From Ficedula albicollis (lineage: Eukaryota; Chordata; Aves; Passeriformes; Muscicapidae): a stretch of DNA of 64,000 nucleotides. How positions within the stretch are numbered: the first letter of the stretch is position 1; the number at the start of each line of letters is the position of its first letter. This document shows, in pieces, positions 51,703 to 64,000 of the stretch. The position numbers were made by a program, and so were the translations under genes. Location of the stretch: the NCBI RefSeq assembly GCF_000247815.1, contig NC_021677.1, positions 2,998,041 through 3,062,040 of the forward strand, read 5' to 3'. The notes beneath the pieces are model-generated. The model did no database searches. It saw only the letters and a program-made list of their open reading frames with translations, and was not told where the DNA came from.

Positions 51703-52858
51703 ATGTACCACACAATCATGTCTTTTTTCCTGATTCATTTACAGTGAGACAATATTTTCTCATCCAGTCCCAGGATATCATGCTTAAAATAATCAAGGGA
51801 AATCACACCATGTGAGTTCACAGCTCTACCCTTCAACTTGCCAAAAATATCTCAAAAATCTCCTCTGAATATACACTACTAAAGAAACAAATGTGTCAGT
51901 GCATGGAAGAGTCATCCTGTTCAGTTGGAGGAACTCATATTTAAAGAGACTGGAAAATTATCTGGTCCACCACAACACACAGCCCCCCATAATAAAGAAC
52001 AAATTCTTTGGAAATGGCAAAACCATTGAAATTTAGGTAATTGCTCAGAATACAGCCAAAACAGTTGTTGAGCCCTTGTAAGAAGAATAAACACACATTA
52101 CTGCATCAGTGAATTCTGAAGCAAAAAATAAAATGTTCGTATAGCCAACACATGGCTTGGGAGCCCATTCTAAATTTTGGTGTTAAAAGTTCAAGGATTG
52201 AAATTACATCTGTCAATTAGAATAATTTGGTAATTAACAGCAGCAAGTTATTAATAATCATTAGTAGCCATTAGTATGTGAAACTATGGCTTTTTCATTC
52301 CTTGCTCTCAGCCTCTCTCCAAGTTGCTTTCAGGTGGATTTTGTATCCCTTGAATTTGCAGAGTCTTTAAAAATAGAGTGAAATGAAAGTCCTGTTGTCC
52401 AGGAAACACAAAAGAGTTGACATTTTAACTGCTCTGCAATAGAGAGAAACAACAGAGGAAGGCATTGGCACAGAGAAATTAATGGAGATATATTTTCAAT
52501 CATAGAAAAAAAATTCACCCAGAGAAATGAACTCATTGTCAGCTAGAATCCAAATGAGTTTTAAGTTGATCACTTATTTATGGAAATTTCTAATTACTTT
52601 TTTTCATAACTTATTAAATTTATCAGGAGCAATTTCTTTTTCCACACTGAATCCATACACAATAATTATTGCTTCGGTTTTCATATATCTCCTTCTGAAA
52701 AAAGATTATTTTTCCAGTTTAGGATGGCAGAGCCAACTAGAACAATTCATGTGTATCATACTGTGCAGTAACTACACTACTCCAAAATGGAGAAGCTGAG
52801 GTGCTCTTGCCAGTTCACACTCATTTTCCCTAGGAAAGGTTTTTACTTTTAATTTGCT
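51703..52858. other. Unique sequence, nothing recognised
   Basis: No repeat or gene that I can support. Confidence 0.45.
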
Positions 52859-53125
52859 AGAATCACAGTATAATTTAGGTTGGAAAAGACCTTTAAGATC
52901 TTTGAGTCCAACCATTAATTCAGTACTGCCACGTCCACCACTGACCCACGTCCCCAAGAGCCACTTTGGCACATTTTTTAAAAACCACCAGGGATGGTGA
53001 CTCCCAAAATCCCCTGGTCAGCCTTCTCCAGTGCTTGAGATTCTTTCTGAGGAAGAAGTTTTTCCTAATATTCAGTTTAAGGTGGTTGTTTTCCCAGCCC
53101 TTCCAGATATCATGGAAGTTCTTGA
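52859..53125 (-). mobile_element. CR1 LINE, 5'-truncated 3' end, reverse strand
   Basis: Read on the + strand it gives the reverse of a CR1 3' end: AGAATCACAGTATAATTTAG, GTTGGAAAAGACCTTTAAGA, TCTTTGAGTCCAACCATTAA, then GCCACGTCCACCACTGACCC, CAGGGATGGTGACTCC and a remnant of the pol C-terminal region (TTCTTTCTGAGGAAGAAG, TTTTTCCTAATATTCAGTTT). Its 5' limit near 53125 is approximate. The - ORF at 52920-53132 lies inside it. Confidence 0.93.
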
Positions 53126-53336
53126 AACTCACTTGTCCAAGTTCAAAGCTGCTTAAAAGAAATTAAAACCAGCTCATTGCTGACCTCAAGTGTTATTAGG
53201 CAATTCTTGGTTCCAGATGGGGAGAAAAAACAAAGCAAAGGAGGAAGAGAAGGGGAAAAAAAAATAAAATGTGTGAGCACTTCATTCAGGTACATGAACA
53301 GTGACTCAAAATTGGTATTTTATTGAAGTGTCCTGG

Positions 53337-53495
53337 CTATTCTATTCTATTCTATTCTATTCTATTCTATTCTATTCTATTCTATTCTATTCTATTCTAT
53401 TCTATTCTATTCTATTCTATTCTATTCTATTCTATTCTATTCTATTCTATTCTATTCTATTCTATTCTATTCTATTCTATTCTATTCTATTCTAT
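53337..53495. repeat. (CTATT)n pentanucleotide microsatellite
   Basis: About 32 perfect pentamers ending TCTATATATTC. The 67-residue YSILF repeat ORFs come from the array. Confidence 0.98.
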
Positions 53496-53683
53496 ATATT
53501 CTGAGATATTTAATAGAAACCACTAACAACATCCTCAATGAGTAAATTGGCTGCAGAGATGGGAAATCATGTGATAGTTGCCAAGGAATTTATATAGAAA
53601 ATAAATTGGATAACAGAATATAAATTGGATTTCTTTATATGTTTTGTAACATTTTTAGGGTGTGGTGGTTTTTTTTGGTTTGG

Positions 53684-53697
53684 TTTTTTTTTTTCTG

Positions 53698-53748
<51 letters not shown>

Positions 53749-53758
53749 TTTTTCTGGT
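53684..53758. repeat. C49 tract between perfect 10-bp direct repeats
   Basis: T run plus CTGGT ends at 53699, C49 covers 53700-53748, and TTTTTCTGGT follows at 53749-53758 before AGGTTC. The ten bases TTTTTCTGGT occur immediately before and immediately after the C run, exactly as a target-site duplication would. Confidence 0.96.
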
Positions 53759-55060
53759 AGGTTCTTTGTCATGAGAAGGACTTTTTTTTTTCTCCCAAAA
53801 TCTTATTTAAAGTAAGTTTTCTTAAACATACAACATAAACTCCTCATCTGTGTTATAATGAAGAATCTTATTAATGCTGTTTATATTGAAATATTTGCAA
53901 ATAGTATTTTACATTAGCTGGCAGGACAATGTGCTTTCTGCACTGATAATCAGTTCTGCTGAGGCACTTCAAAGAAAATACATCAGCAAAGAAAGCAGCA
54001 GCTTTATCAGTGCCTGAAATTGCATGCACTGTGCTAAGCAAACATTGTAAATTATAAACTAATTTCATCTTCAGGAAAAGGAAGCTTTTATTCCAAACTG
54101 GGAAAAGTTAATAATAGTTAAAAACACTGTGAATTCATCAATGCCAGAGTCATGTGCACAGTTACTGCACTGAAGGAAACACTTGCTGTTAAATTCAAGT
54201 GAACAGGCATTTGGATTGGAAAAAAGCTTTAACATTTGCTGGTGCTGTTTTCCAGGGAATGTTATTAAATGCCACCTCGTTCAAAAGCAGAGATGTGTTA
54301 AGAAATTAAAACCCAAGCTGCACGAGTGTGCAGTTCTGGTGTGTATAACACTCTCAGGAGGTAATCAGCATCTCCTGATGCTTCATAAAATATAATCACC
54401 AGCCTTGATGTGGAAGAAAATTAATTTGATATATAGATGCACAGTTATTATTTGGGTATTGAAGGAGTTATGCTGGGCAGGTAGTGGGGGTGGGGAGGAG
54501 TGTGTTCAGCAGCTTTAGGATTTTGAGGTCTGAAAGTGGGGAGTTCTGATGAAATTATCTTTAAGGTTATTCAGAAAAAGTAAGAGATTACATATTCCAA
54601 TGTTTTGGAGAGCTTTGCACAATACAATACAGCTGTACAAACTGTTAAGGGAAATTATCTTTTTCTTCTAATTATTTCCTCTTACATGTTCCTTGAAATA
54701 TAATAAAGGAGAGTTGCGTGTGTTGTAGCTATTTTTTAATCTCTGTTATTCCAAATTTCCTGCAATTTTCTCTGAGACTTGATGAAACTACCCTTTCTTG
54801 GGCTAATGGTCTAATTATTAGGAAGTGTAAAAATTTTCTGTAAATATGGAAGGGAAAAAGGAGCACTGAAGCTGAGGGAAAGAAAAGAAAATAACCATGA
54901 ATCTTTATCAAGATGCAATAGCAATTTACTAACTTCACCAAAAGTATAAATCTTTGCTGGAGTGTTCAAGGGGCATCAAGATCTGAAAAATGTGCCATTA
55001 ATTTTAAGGCTAATGGACAGTGCTCTGGAATAATGCAGCCCTCCATTCAATAGTTATGCA
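53759..55060. other. Unique sequence, nothing recognised
   Basis: AT-rich; no supported gene or repeat. Confidence 0.45.
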
Positions 55061-55754
<694 letters not shown>

Positions 55755-58700
55755 CTGAAGAGTGTTGTGGAAACCAAACTGCAAATTACGAGTAGAACGA
55801 ACTGAAAACCAAGCTGACTTTGTAAAAGTGAAAATAGAGATAAAAATGGATTTTCACTGCTCTAGGAAGCATTGTTCGATTTGGGAGGCCCATTAGAGTT
55901 TGGGAAAGCCACAAATGATCTGTTTATGGCCATGCATAACTTGCACTCTTTGCAAATGAGTGGCCATTTGCTTGGTAACCCAGCCAAGCACAGGGAAATT
56001 GGAAGCTGGAAATAATGAGGATCATGATGAATCATTCTGAGAAGGCAGCTCACAGTGCAATCCAGGAGAAAACTCCGACTTTTAAAGCTCTGCTCACCAC
56101 AGGGAGACTTTAATTGGCTTTGCTTGACAGATATAAAAATTTATTGGATATTTCTGTATTTATTTTTAAATTATTCCAGAACTAGTTTCATATACTTTTT
56201 TTTTTTTTTTCTTTCAATTTAACAGAATTAAAACAACCTGAAGAGTGTGGCAATAGCAACTGGAGCTCAATCTGGAATAAGAAAAGCTGTGTTTTGAAAG
56301 CACCATGTGTCAAACATGGACATGGTTAGATCAGTCCCTGTGCCTCTGTGCCAGGCAGCTCTGGGTTGTTTCTGGGGTTTTTATTTTGATTTAATTGAAC
56401 ATCTCATCTAGTTTGGGACATGGAGAGGTGGAAATAAAGCCCTAACTAGCTGTGCATCCATTGCTCTCCTGGTTGTCATACCTTCAGTGGGACACATAAA
56501 ATATGTTTTTATAGCCATACCCATACAATACAAAAATGACTGATTATTATGTGTAGGTAGCCTCTGTTGCAGTCCTTTAAATGCAGTGTGAAAATTAGGA
56601 AGGTAGGCACTGGTAAATCTGTATGTGCAGGCAAATACCATAAACACATCAAAAAAAGAATCAGGTTTACAGTTCAATGGCCAATGGAAAACAAAAAAAA
56701 AAATTATGCTAAGGGCAGGTGCTCTGCTCTAATCCTGTTTCAGGGGTGAAAATAAGGAGAAAGCATCTTCATGTTGACTTGCAGATAAAAATTTGCCTGA
56801 AGAACTGAAAGACAAATATTTTTAAAGGGCAGGTTTCAAGGCAATTGTAATCCTTACATCAATAAATGCTTATTTAGCACATTCATAACATACTACCAAG
56901 GAGGTTGCTAACTTTCCTTTGGCAGTTTTTAGAAATTTTATACTCTGGAATTAAATTGCTGTCTCCTTGGAAAACAAAGAGAATGCTTTGTTCAGAAAAT
57001 ATTCAGTGTAATGCATTAAGTGAATGAGAGAAAGAAGAGTACAGAAATAGGAAAAAGGACACTCATCCAAGGTAGTACTGATTTGCTTTTATTTACACAT
57101 TCTATAAATGTCAGGCTTAGCTTAAAAGAAGGTTGGGAATAGGTCTGCATGGTGAACACAAAAATCAGGAATCTGAAGTATAAATTTATGCCTGTCTAAA
57201 CTCTGTTAGTGTGACTGCAGCCCTGCCACTATGGCTTTAATCTCAACTTAAAAAATAAAAAATCTTACTGCTGCTTCTAAGATTGCAGTGCCACAGGGCA
57301 GCCACTTCCTATGGATGTACACATTGCACCTGAATAAACAGACATCTTGATTTTTATTTATTTTTTCATTTTGTCTGACTGCTTTGCCTTTAATTGAGAA
57401 TCTAGGGTGATGTCTGGATTTTTATGTAATTCCCCGCTGTGCACACTTCAGATTCATCTTTTTAATTTCAATCCTAAGAAAGCTCAGGATTTTTTTTTTT
57501 TGTAAAAATTTGTATGAAGTGACAGCAGCTCTTCATGCTTCAAAAGCTGTAATTACCAATACAGCTCTCCACTATTTCAGCATGAGAAATGTCAGAGTTT
57601 TGCTTTTCACTGGTGCCAGCTGCTTACCTAAGTTCAGCCAGTCTTGTGTTGGATAAAAATTAAATAGACATGTTGTGTGTTCATCACCTCCAACAGGGGC
57701 AGTGAGATTGTCAATGAGATTTTGATTTGACAGAGGACTCCTGTGCAACACCTTGTTGAAATCAATCAATCCTTGCTGAAAACAACATGTAAGGCAGAGT
57801 TGTTTCATTTACATCAAGACATCAGCAACCAAGGCTATTCTGGTCCTATGATCAACACTGCTGAAGAAAAAGGAAAATGAGGAAAAATTGTCATCCACTT
57901 TTCTTCATAAATTAATGATTTTGAGCTCCTTATGTTATCCATTGCATGTATTTACAAGCATGACTATATGAGTCAAATTATCTTTAAACTTCAGAAGGGG
58001 AAAATTTAGGAAGAATGTTTATTGTCTTAAAGAATAACTTGACAGATATCCATCTAAACTACCCCAGACAAGCAAAATCTCGAATGCAGCAGTGAATTGG
58101 GATAATTTTTATTCCCACAGCCTTTGACTGTGCAAGATTTTAAAACTAAAGAACAAACAAAACCCATAGCTGTAATAGAACTAAATTTTTATACCTTTGA
58201 AGAAACAGTTGTTGGAAAGGCTTTTACCCAGAGACTGTGCTATGTCCCTACTTCCACAGAGTAATTCCTTGTGTATTAAAAAAACCCAAAGCAAACAGAG
58301 AGAGAGAATAAGCTGGTAAGTACACTTCTGATCCTGCTGTTCTGTCCCAGCAAACATCACTATCCTGTTTTTATATATATATATATCTGATGGTGTCAGA
58401 TGTTCACAGGGTCACTCACCTTTGGGCAGTGCAGAATCCTGCAATGATGTGCACGAGGCAAGCAGGGAATCCAATCCAATCCAATCCACTTGTGCTTGTC
58501 AAAGGGATGAGCCCTTTTCCCAAGGGCTGGGGATTTCTGTGCCCAATCTCCCCCAGAAGCCTGCATATGGGAAAGCAAAAAATAATGAACTCATTCCTTG
58601 TACCCATTTCCCACAGGTCACCTGAGAATTCCTGTCCGAGGGCTGTTGCACAAGTGTGGAAAATGGATGAATTCCCTGGTGTTTTTCTCATGGACTGAGT

Positions 58701-61637
58701 CCCCTTTGTGCTGCTGAAGGGGGTTTAGTATCACTCCTTTCTAGAGGGGATAAATCAAACATTACTATTAAATGTTCACCATGTTGATGAGTTGTGGCAC
58801 GGGTGCACTGCCAGGAGGGCCAGGGCATAGCAGCCAATTTTCACCATGGATTAAATCTCCCTCTTCAAATATTAATGCCTTTGCAAGTTAACCAAAAGTT
58901 AAGCTCTGCTACAAACAGCAAATCTGGGCAGCCAAAGATTTGAAATACAGGCTCCCTTATGGTTTATCACCAAAATAAGAAGCTCTGCACATTGTTGAAA
59001 CAAATTGCTGATGTAGCAGCTATTTTGAACCTCACAGTTTGTGATTTAGCAAGCTTGGTCTAAAAAAATAACTCTGTAGTTAGGCTGAGGTCCTTTCCTG
59101 ACTGAATTATTTTTAAACAAGATCAGGAAAATTCTACCCTTTTTGTGAAACGTGTGGATTGTGGGAAAGCAGCTCTTTGAACTGGCATCCAAAATGTTCT
59201 AACTTTTATTTGATTTGTGAGGTATGACATGGGTAAGTTGGGGCATTTTCTTCCACGTAAAATGCTTTCTAATAACTTTGCTTTGCTGGTGGTTTGCATG
59301 GTTTTATCATCAAGTCATAAACTTTCTTTATTTTGTAAAGAAATAATAGAAACCTTTTCTTGTGATAGCTCTTTCAGGAAGAGAAGCTCATCTGAGCAGT
59401 GGCCTGCATGAGAAAAAAAAAAATTAGATTTCCCATATTAGAAAGCTATATCATCTAAATATTTTATTTTAATTAGGAAAAATGCATTCATACCTAATAT
59501 TCCTCATGTCCTTTCCAGTCCTGGATGGCATTATCTTTATCTGGCTTCCCATCAAATTCCAGAATATTAAAGAACAACTGTGTTGGAAATAATGTAGGTT
59601 AGTTTGTGACTTGCATCACAAAAGAGTCTCTCCACAGCATTGTCAATAAATTATGTCACCCATCTCAGTGCACTTTCTACTGCACAACTTTCATACAACT
59701 TGTTTCTAAAAATGGCATCCCAAGCTCTTACTTATTTACAGGACCATCTGGACGGTCGATGTGCAAAAGAACTTTGACATTTGTAAGCATGAATTAATTA
59801 AAGAAAAGGTTCTGCTTTACTGGGTGCATGTTTCTTGCTTTTCCTTATGCCGTGCTTTACAGGAACCATAGATAATACAGCAAATTTCACAGTTAAATCT
59901 GGTTTTAATTTAAAAAAAACAAACTCACCAACTTTAATTTATGGTAAATAGGGAACAAATTTCTAGGTGTTCATGAGAGACAAAATGTTTCACAATGCTG
60001 ATCCCTTGTGCACTTCCATGGCTCACCCCATGCTGTTGCTGTCTCATGTCTGTGTCAGAGAGAATTTCGTGCTGTATAGATGCAATATTCCTCTAATTGA
60101 TGGGAAATCTAAAAATATTGATGGACTGGGAGAAGCTGAGGGGGGAGAAAATGTGAAACTGGAATAAATAAGGGATGCAATCAAGCTGGCTGATTTGAAT
60201 AGGAGGGACTGATAACTTCAAGGTATTGAATGTCCTGGAGAGAGAACTCCAGTAGTGCTTGGATAAAGAGAGTGGAAGTGGAATAGAAATAATGAAAGCT
60301 GCAGAAGAAAATGAGATTAGAACAAAGAACCAAAGAAAAGAGAGGAGAAGTGCATTAGTTAGTGCTGGCTGCAAACACAGAGAAATTATTTTGCTGGGGT
60401 GAAAAAATGAACATATTAAAGAAAATTTGTTTGAGAGGTGGAATGACATTAGGAATCCTCTGCCTTCCTTTCCAGTCTAGACAGGAAATAGCTGTGGCAA
60501 CCTACAGCCAGAATACACCATTCCTGGCAGGGTTATTTCATGAGGAAGTTGACAACCTACTGCTTTTATTGCATGAGATAAAAATACATCTTTAATGTAT
60601 CTGGTGGAGTGCTGTCTGGAGCAGCCCTGCTGATGATCTACGTGCACATAGATATGACATGATATAATTAAACCCCTGTTATTCATAGTCTTTAAAAGAG
60701 AAGATTATGCACAGGCTTCTCCTTTCCTGTTGTTTGCTCAATGTCAAATTAGCTCTCTTGTCCACATGCATTATGATACTGCCTGTGATTAAATAAGCAT
60801 GCACTGTATCCCAAATTGCTGTCTGCTGGGGTGCTTTGCAGCTAAATCAGGGCTGGGAACATGCCTAGGGTTCAAATCAGGAGCAGGGAAGAAAGCTGTC
60901 ATCTGTGGGACAATAACACAGTTGAAGAAGTTGGAAGCACAGTAAATGAGGCAAGGGTTTAAAAGATTAAATGTGGCCTAGTGCTAAAATGTGGTGGGCT
61001 GGATTTTGTCCAGTGATGCCTAAGACTGGCTTATGACAGGATGCCAAGCTCAGCCTTTTCTGCTAAATGTAGATACTGAGACTTGCAGAGCCAGGCTACA
61101 CAACAATTTGGATTCAAACCAAAAAAATTCTAAATTCATTCAAATTTCTTCTTTATTACCTTGATCACTATACAGTACCAAACCCACAGTTTTCACAATT
61201 AGTCACTCTGTGGAATTCCTTTCCTGCATATTTATTTGTGGCTCTTCAGATCCATTCTGAATTTGCAGTTATACTTGCAATTAAAAATGCACTGACACAA
61301 TAAGAGTTGCAGTTGTAGTTGCAATAAAAGAACAGGTACAAATCAAACTGGTTTGTCTTGCTAAAATTAGGTCTTATTGCAATGTGATTCAATGTTTCCA
61401 AGTTAGAGTTTCTGTTTGAATCTTTCTTAATGCATCCATCTGTCAAATGCAGAAAAAAAGTTGAAGTGTACAACACACTGGTAGCTGAAGCAAGGACCTA
61501 GGTCCAAAACCCTCAAATAAACCAATTATTCTTTATTGAATGCCATGTTTGGGTGCTCTAAGGTCAAAAAAGTCTGAGGTCACAAATGAAACTAACCCCC
61601 AAAAATACCAGGTACAGAATCATGATCCATTCCAGGG
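55755..61637. other. Unique sequence, nothing recognised
   Basis: Minor simple repeats only: T run at about 56197-56210, (TA)n at about 58374-58386 and (AATCC)4 at 58468-58487. ORFs of up to 118 residues (60093-60449 -) have no domain or splice support. Confidence 0.45.
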
Positions 61638-61690
61638 GGTCACAGGATAATTGAGGTTGGAGGGGTCCTCTGCTCTACTGGTAAAATGCT
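61638..61690 (-). mobile_element. Possible CR1 LINE 3' fragment
   Basis: GTCACAGGATAATTGAGGTT followed by GGAGGGGTCCTCTG resembles the reverse of a CR1 3' end (TCACAGAAT...GGTTGGAAGGGACCTCTGG). It is short and diverged, and the upstream GAATCATGATCCATTCC could be its tail. The downstream sequence to about 61870 may belong to the same element, but I cannot align it by eye. Confidence 0.45.
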
Positions 61691-61944
61691 GAAGTGTTTC
61701 CTCATGGCCATTCTGAACCTCTGTCGTTTCAACTCCTGCCTGGGACCTGTTGCCATCCCATCACCTACTGCTGTGAGGAGGCTCCCATTGTCTTTGGGGC
61801 TCCTTTCTCTTTCATTGTCTGTTGAGATTAACTTCAAAGGTGGAAGAATTGGCCCAAGTTGCAGGCACAGAATTATGTAAAGCAAATTTTGCCACTCGAA
61901 GAGCCTTGGGGAGAACCTGGAGCAGAATCCCACAATCTTTTTAG

Positions 61945-63456
61945 TTGTGCTCATTGTCATCTCAATTACTTGCTTTGTGCCAAGAGGAATAACTGCATTT
62001 TACTTCTGGGGATAAAAGAGAATCCTAGGAGTTGAGTAGAGAGGGAGTTGTGCATCCTAAATCTAAACCAAGAGCAGCAGATATTCTTTTCTGATGATCC
62101 TGTGACCTGCTCCTCATTCGTTCCCACGTGTGCTGCCCGAGTTCTTGTATTGTTAATTTTAGTTCTTAGACAGGAGCATGGCCAGCTGCATTATGCAGAA
62201 GAAAAGGAGTTTTGTTTTTTTTTATACTTGCAGGTGAATGATCATAAGAACTCAAACAACCTGATTATCATTTAAAAATATTTCTGCTCAGGTTTTTTTT
62301 TTTTCAGCCCACCATGTTATTGACAAAATTTCTGAAATAGCAGTGAAGAGCAATAGCTACTTGTCCTGGGGGGGAAAAAAAAAAAAAGTTAATGAGCATG
62401 TCAGTTAATTGTATACATTCAATGGTTTTGAAATCTTACCCAGTGAGTGCTCCCAATGCCAATAGTGTTCAGTAAAACAATAAACTTGTTTGTGCATGTG
62501 AGGAGAGGACTCACTCCTCTTTCCTCAGCCCAAACTTTGTTTTCAGTCAGATCAATTTGCTACATAGATTTCCAGTAATGCAGAAGTGCTTTTCCACAAT
62601 TAACTTTGTCTGCAGAATTTTTTCTCATTGTGTTTTGTTGCTTGGTTGGCTGTTGCTTGTAAATTTCCACAATTAACTTTGTCTGCAGAATTTTTGCTCA
62701 TTGTGTTTTGTTGCTTGGTTGGTTGTTACTTGTAATTGTGCTCATTGTCATCTCAATTACTTGCTTTGTGCCAAGAGGAATAACTGCATTTTACTTCTGG
62801 GGATAAAAGAGAATCCTAGGAGTTGAGTAGAGAGGGAGTTGTGCATCCTAAATCTAAACCAAGAGCAGCAGATATTCTTTTCTGATGATCCTGTGACCTG
62901 CTCCTCATTCGTTCCCACGTGTGCTGCCCGAGTTCTTGTATTGTTAATTTTAGTTCTTAGACAGGAGCATGGCCAGCTGCATTATGCAGAAGAAAAGGAG
63001 TTTTGTTTTTTTTTATACTTGCAGGTGAATGATCATAAGAACTCAAACAACCTGATTATCATTTAAAAATATTTCTGCTCAGGTTTTTTTTTTTTTCAGC
63101 CCACCATGTTATTGACAAAATTTCTGAAATAGCAGTGAAGAGCAATAGTTATTTGTCCTGGGGGGGGAAAAAAAAAAAAGTTAATGAGAATGTCAGTTAA
63201 TTGTATACATTCAATGGTTTTGAAATCTTACCCAGTGAGTGCTCCCAATGCCAATAGTGTTCAGTAAAACAATAAACTTGTTTGTGCATGTGAGGAGAGG
63301 ACTCACTCCTCTTTCCTCAGCCCAAACTTTGTTTTCAGTCAGATCAATTTGCTACATAGATTTCCAGTAATGCAGAAGTGCTTTTCCACAATTAACTTTG
63401 TCTGCAGAATTTTTTCTCATTGTGTTTTGTTGCTTGGTTGGCTGTTGCTTGTAAAT
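61945..63456. repeat. Tandem duplication, 791-bp unit, two copies
   Basis: TTGTGCTCATTGTCATCTCA begins at 61945 and 62736, and sequence stays nearly identical to GTTGCTTGTAAAT (first copy 62664, second copy 63456). A 75-residue ORF (62048 and 62839) is unchanged between copies. Differences are a few substitutions (AGCTACTTGTCC versus AGTTATTTGTCC, GAGCATGTC versus GAGAATGTC) and homopolymer length. The first copy carries an extra 73-bp internal duplication at its end. I see no coding function in the unit. Confidence 0.97.
62592..62735. repeat. Nested tandem duplication, 73-bp unit
   Basis: TTCCACAATTAACTTTGTCT begins at 62592 and 62665. The second copy is slightly diverged (TTTTTGCTCATT versus TTTTTTCTCATT, GGTTGTTACTTG versus GGCTGTTGCTTG) and runs directly into the second 791-bp copy. 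The matching place in the second large copy (63383-63456) has only one unit. Confidence 0.95.
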
Positions 63457-64000
63457 AGATATCTGAGTGAAGGAGAATTTTTCCTTTAGTTCTGCCCCTT
63501 GCTTTTGCTCCCCACTGTTTCCTGTGATTGTTTGAGGTTTTCTGAGGACAGGGGATCTCATTCAGAGTCCTCTGAGGTGAGAAGGGCCCTTTCATTTGAA
63601 GATGTCCTTTGGCTGGACTCAAAATCTTTAATAAGCTGACACGTGAAAAAAAAACAACTGGAATGATAAGAACCATTCACTGACTTGAAGACTTAATAAT
63701 GCAAATTTTCAATAAAAAAAGAAAGGGGAAGAAAGTTACACTGCCAGCAATTAATAGATTGAGGCCTAGGGGGAAAGTAATATCTTTATACAGGATGCAG
63801 TTTATTTTTAGTTTAGTTTTGGGAGTTTTAGCTGAATTTGGGCTTAAATTTGCCTGAATGCCATGAGTCTGCTGCTTCTCTGCTGGTTTTATGTTGCCTC
63901 TCTGTCATATGAGCATCATCAGTGTGTCATTTCAACAGCAAAACTGGGTTTATGCTCTCCTTGACAATTGGTTTATCTACCACTGGCCAGTTTAGTTTTA
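63457..64000. other. Unique sequence to window end, nothing recognised
   Basis: AT-rich, without recognisable features. Confidence 0.45.

Noticed and set aside
57572..57808. 78-residue - ORF with a possible donor (plus-strand CTTACC) at 57624-57629
   Set aside because: No acceptor in a matching phase and no recognisable family.
62048..63066. Identical 75-residue ORFs at 62048 and 62839 as a duplicated gene
   Set aside because: The whole 791-bp DNA unit is duplicated; identity of the ORF reflects recent duplication, not selection.

Overview
This window looks like nuclear DNA from a bird, most likely a songbird. Three things point to this. There are two truncated CR1 LINE 3' ends (about 25,600-25,793 and 52,859-53,125). 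There is a complete solo LTR of the ERVL type common in passerines (17,738-18,460, with a 5-bp target duplication). There is also a reverse-oriented LTR with a lysine-tRNA primer-binding site (12,627-13,270). The sequence is AT-rich, intergenic or intronic in character. I see no bacterial-style genes, no tRNA or rRNA gene, no CRISPR array and no long protein-coding frame. The only possible coding signal is a set of four short open segments on the + strand (3,225-3,345; 6,974-7,073; 33,102-33,192; 33,877-33,990). They carry splice-site-like borders and their phases fit together. I could not match them to a known protein, and chance is a real alternative.

Layout: 1-736 is a 92-bp minisatellite cut by the window edge. 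737-5,340 is mostly unique, with a T19-C20-T20 block and small tandem duplications. 5,341-6,094 is a hexanucleotide array of about 120 units. 6,095-12,345 is unique apart from two adjacent tandem duplications. 12,346-13,270 is a rearranged LTR plus primer-binding site on the - strand. 17,738-18,460 is the ERVL solo LTR. 21,040-21,243 is a probable further LTR end. 25,600-25,793 is CR1. 27,059-27,277 is a 193-base C run between two copies of CACT-G(11-12). 28,290-28,757 is a 239-bp tandem duplication. 30,398-32,106 is a 64-bp satellite with higher-order structure. 51,403-51,702 is a 261-base C run between T runs. 52,859-53,125 is CR1 (-). 53,337-53,495 is a pentanucleotide array. 53,684-53,758 is a 49-base C run between perfect 10-bp direct repeats. 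55,061-55,754 is a 651-base C run inside a (TTTTA)n array. 61,945-63,456 is a 791-bp tandem duplication. The rest is sequence in which I recognise nothing.

The most unusual signal is the family of pure poly-C tracts (20, 193, 261, 49 and 651 bases). All are on the same strand and each sits between two copies of the same short flank, like insertions with target-site duplications. They are either a real insertion process or a systematic sequencing/assembly artefact, and raw reads would decide. The second theme is a high density of young local tandem duplications (unit lengths 38 to 791 bp).
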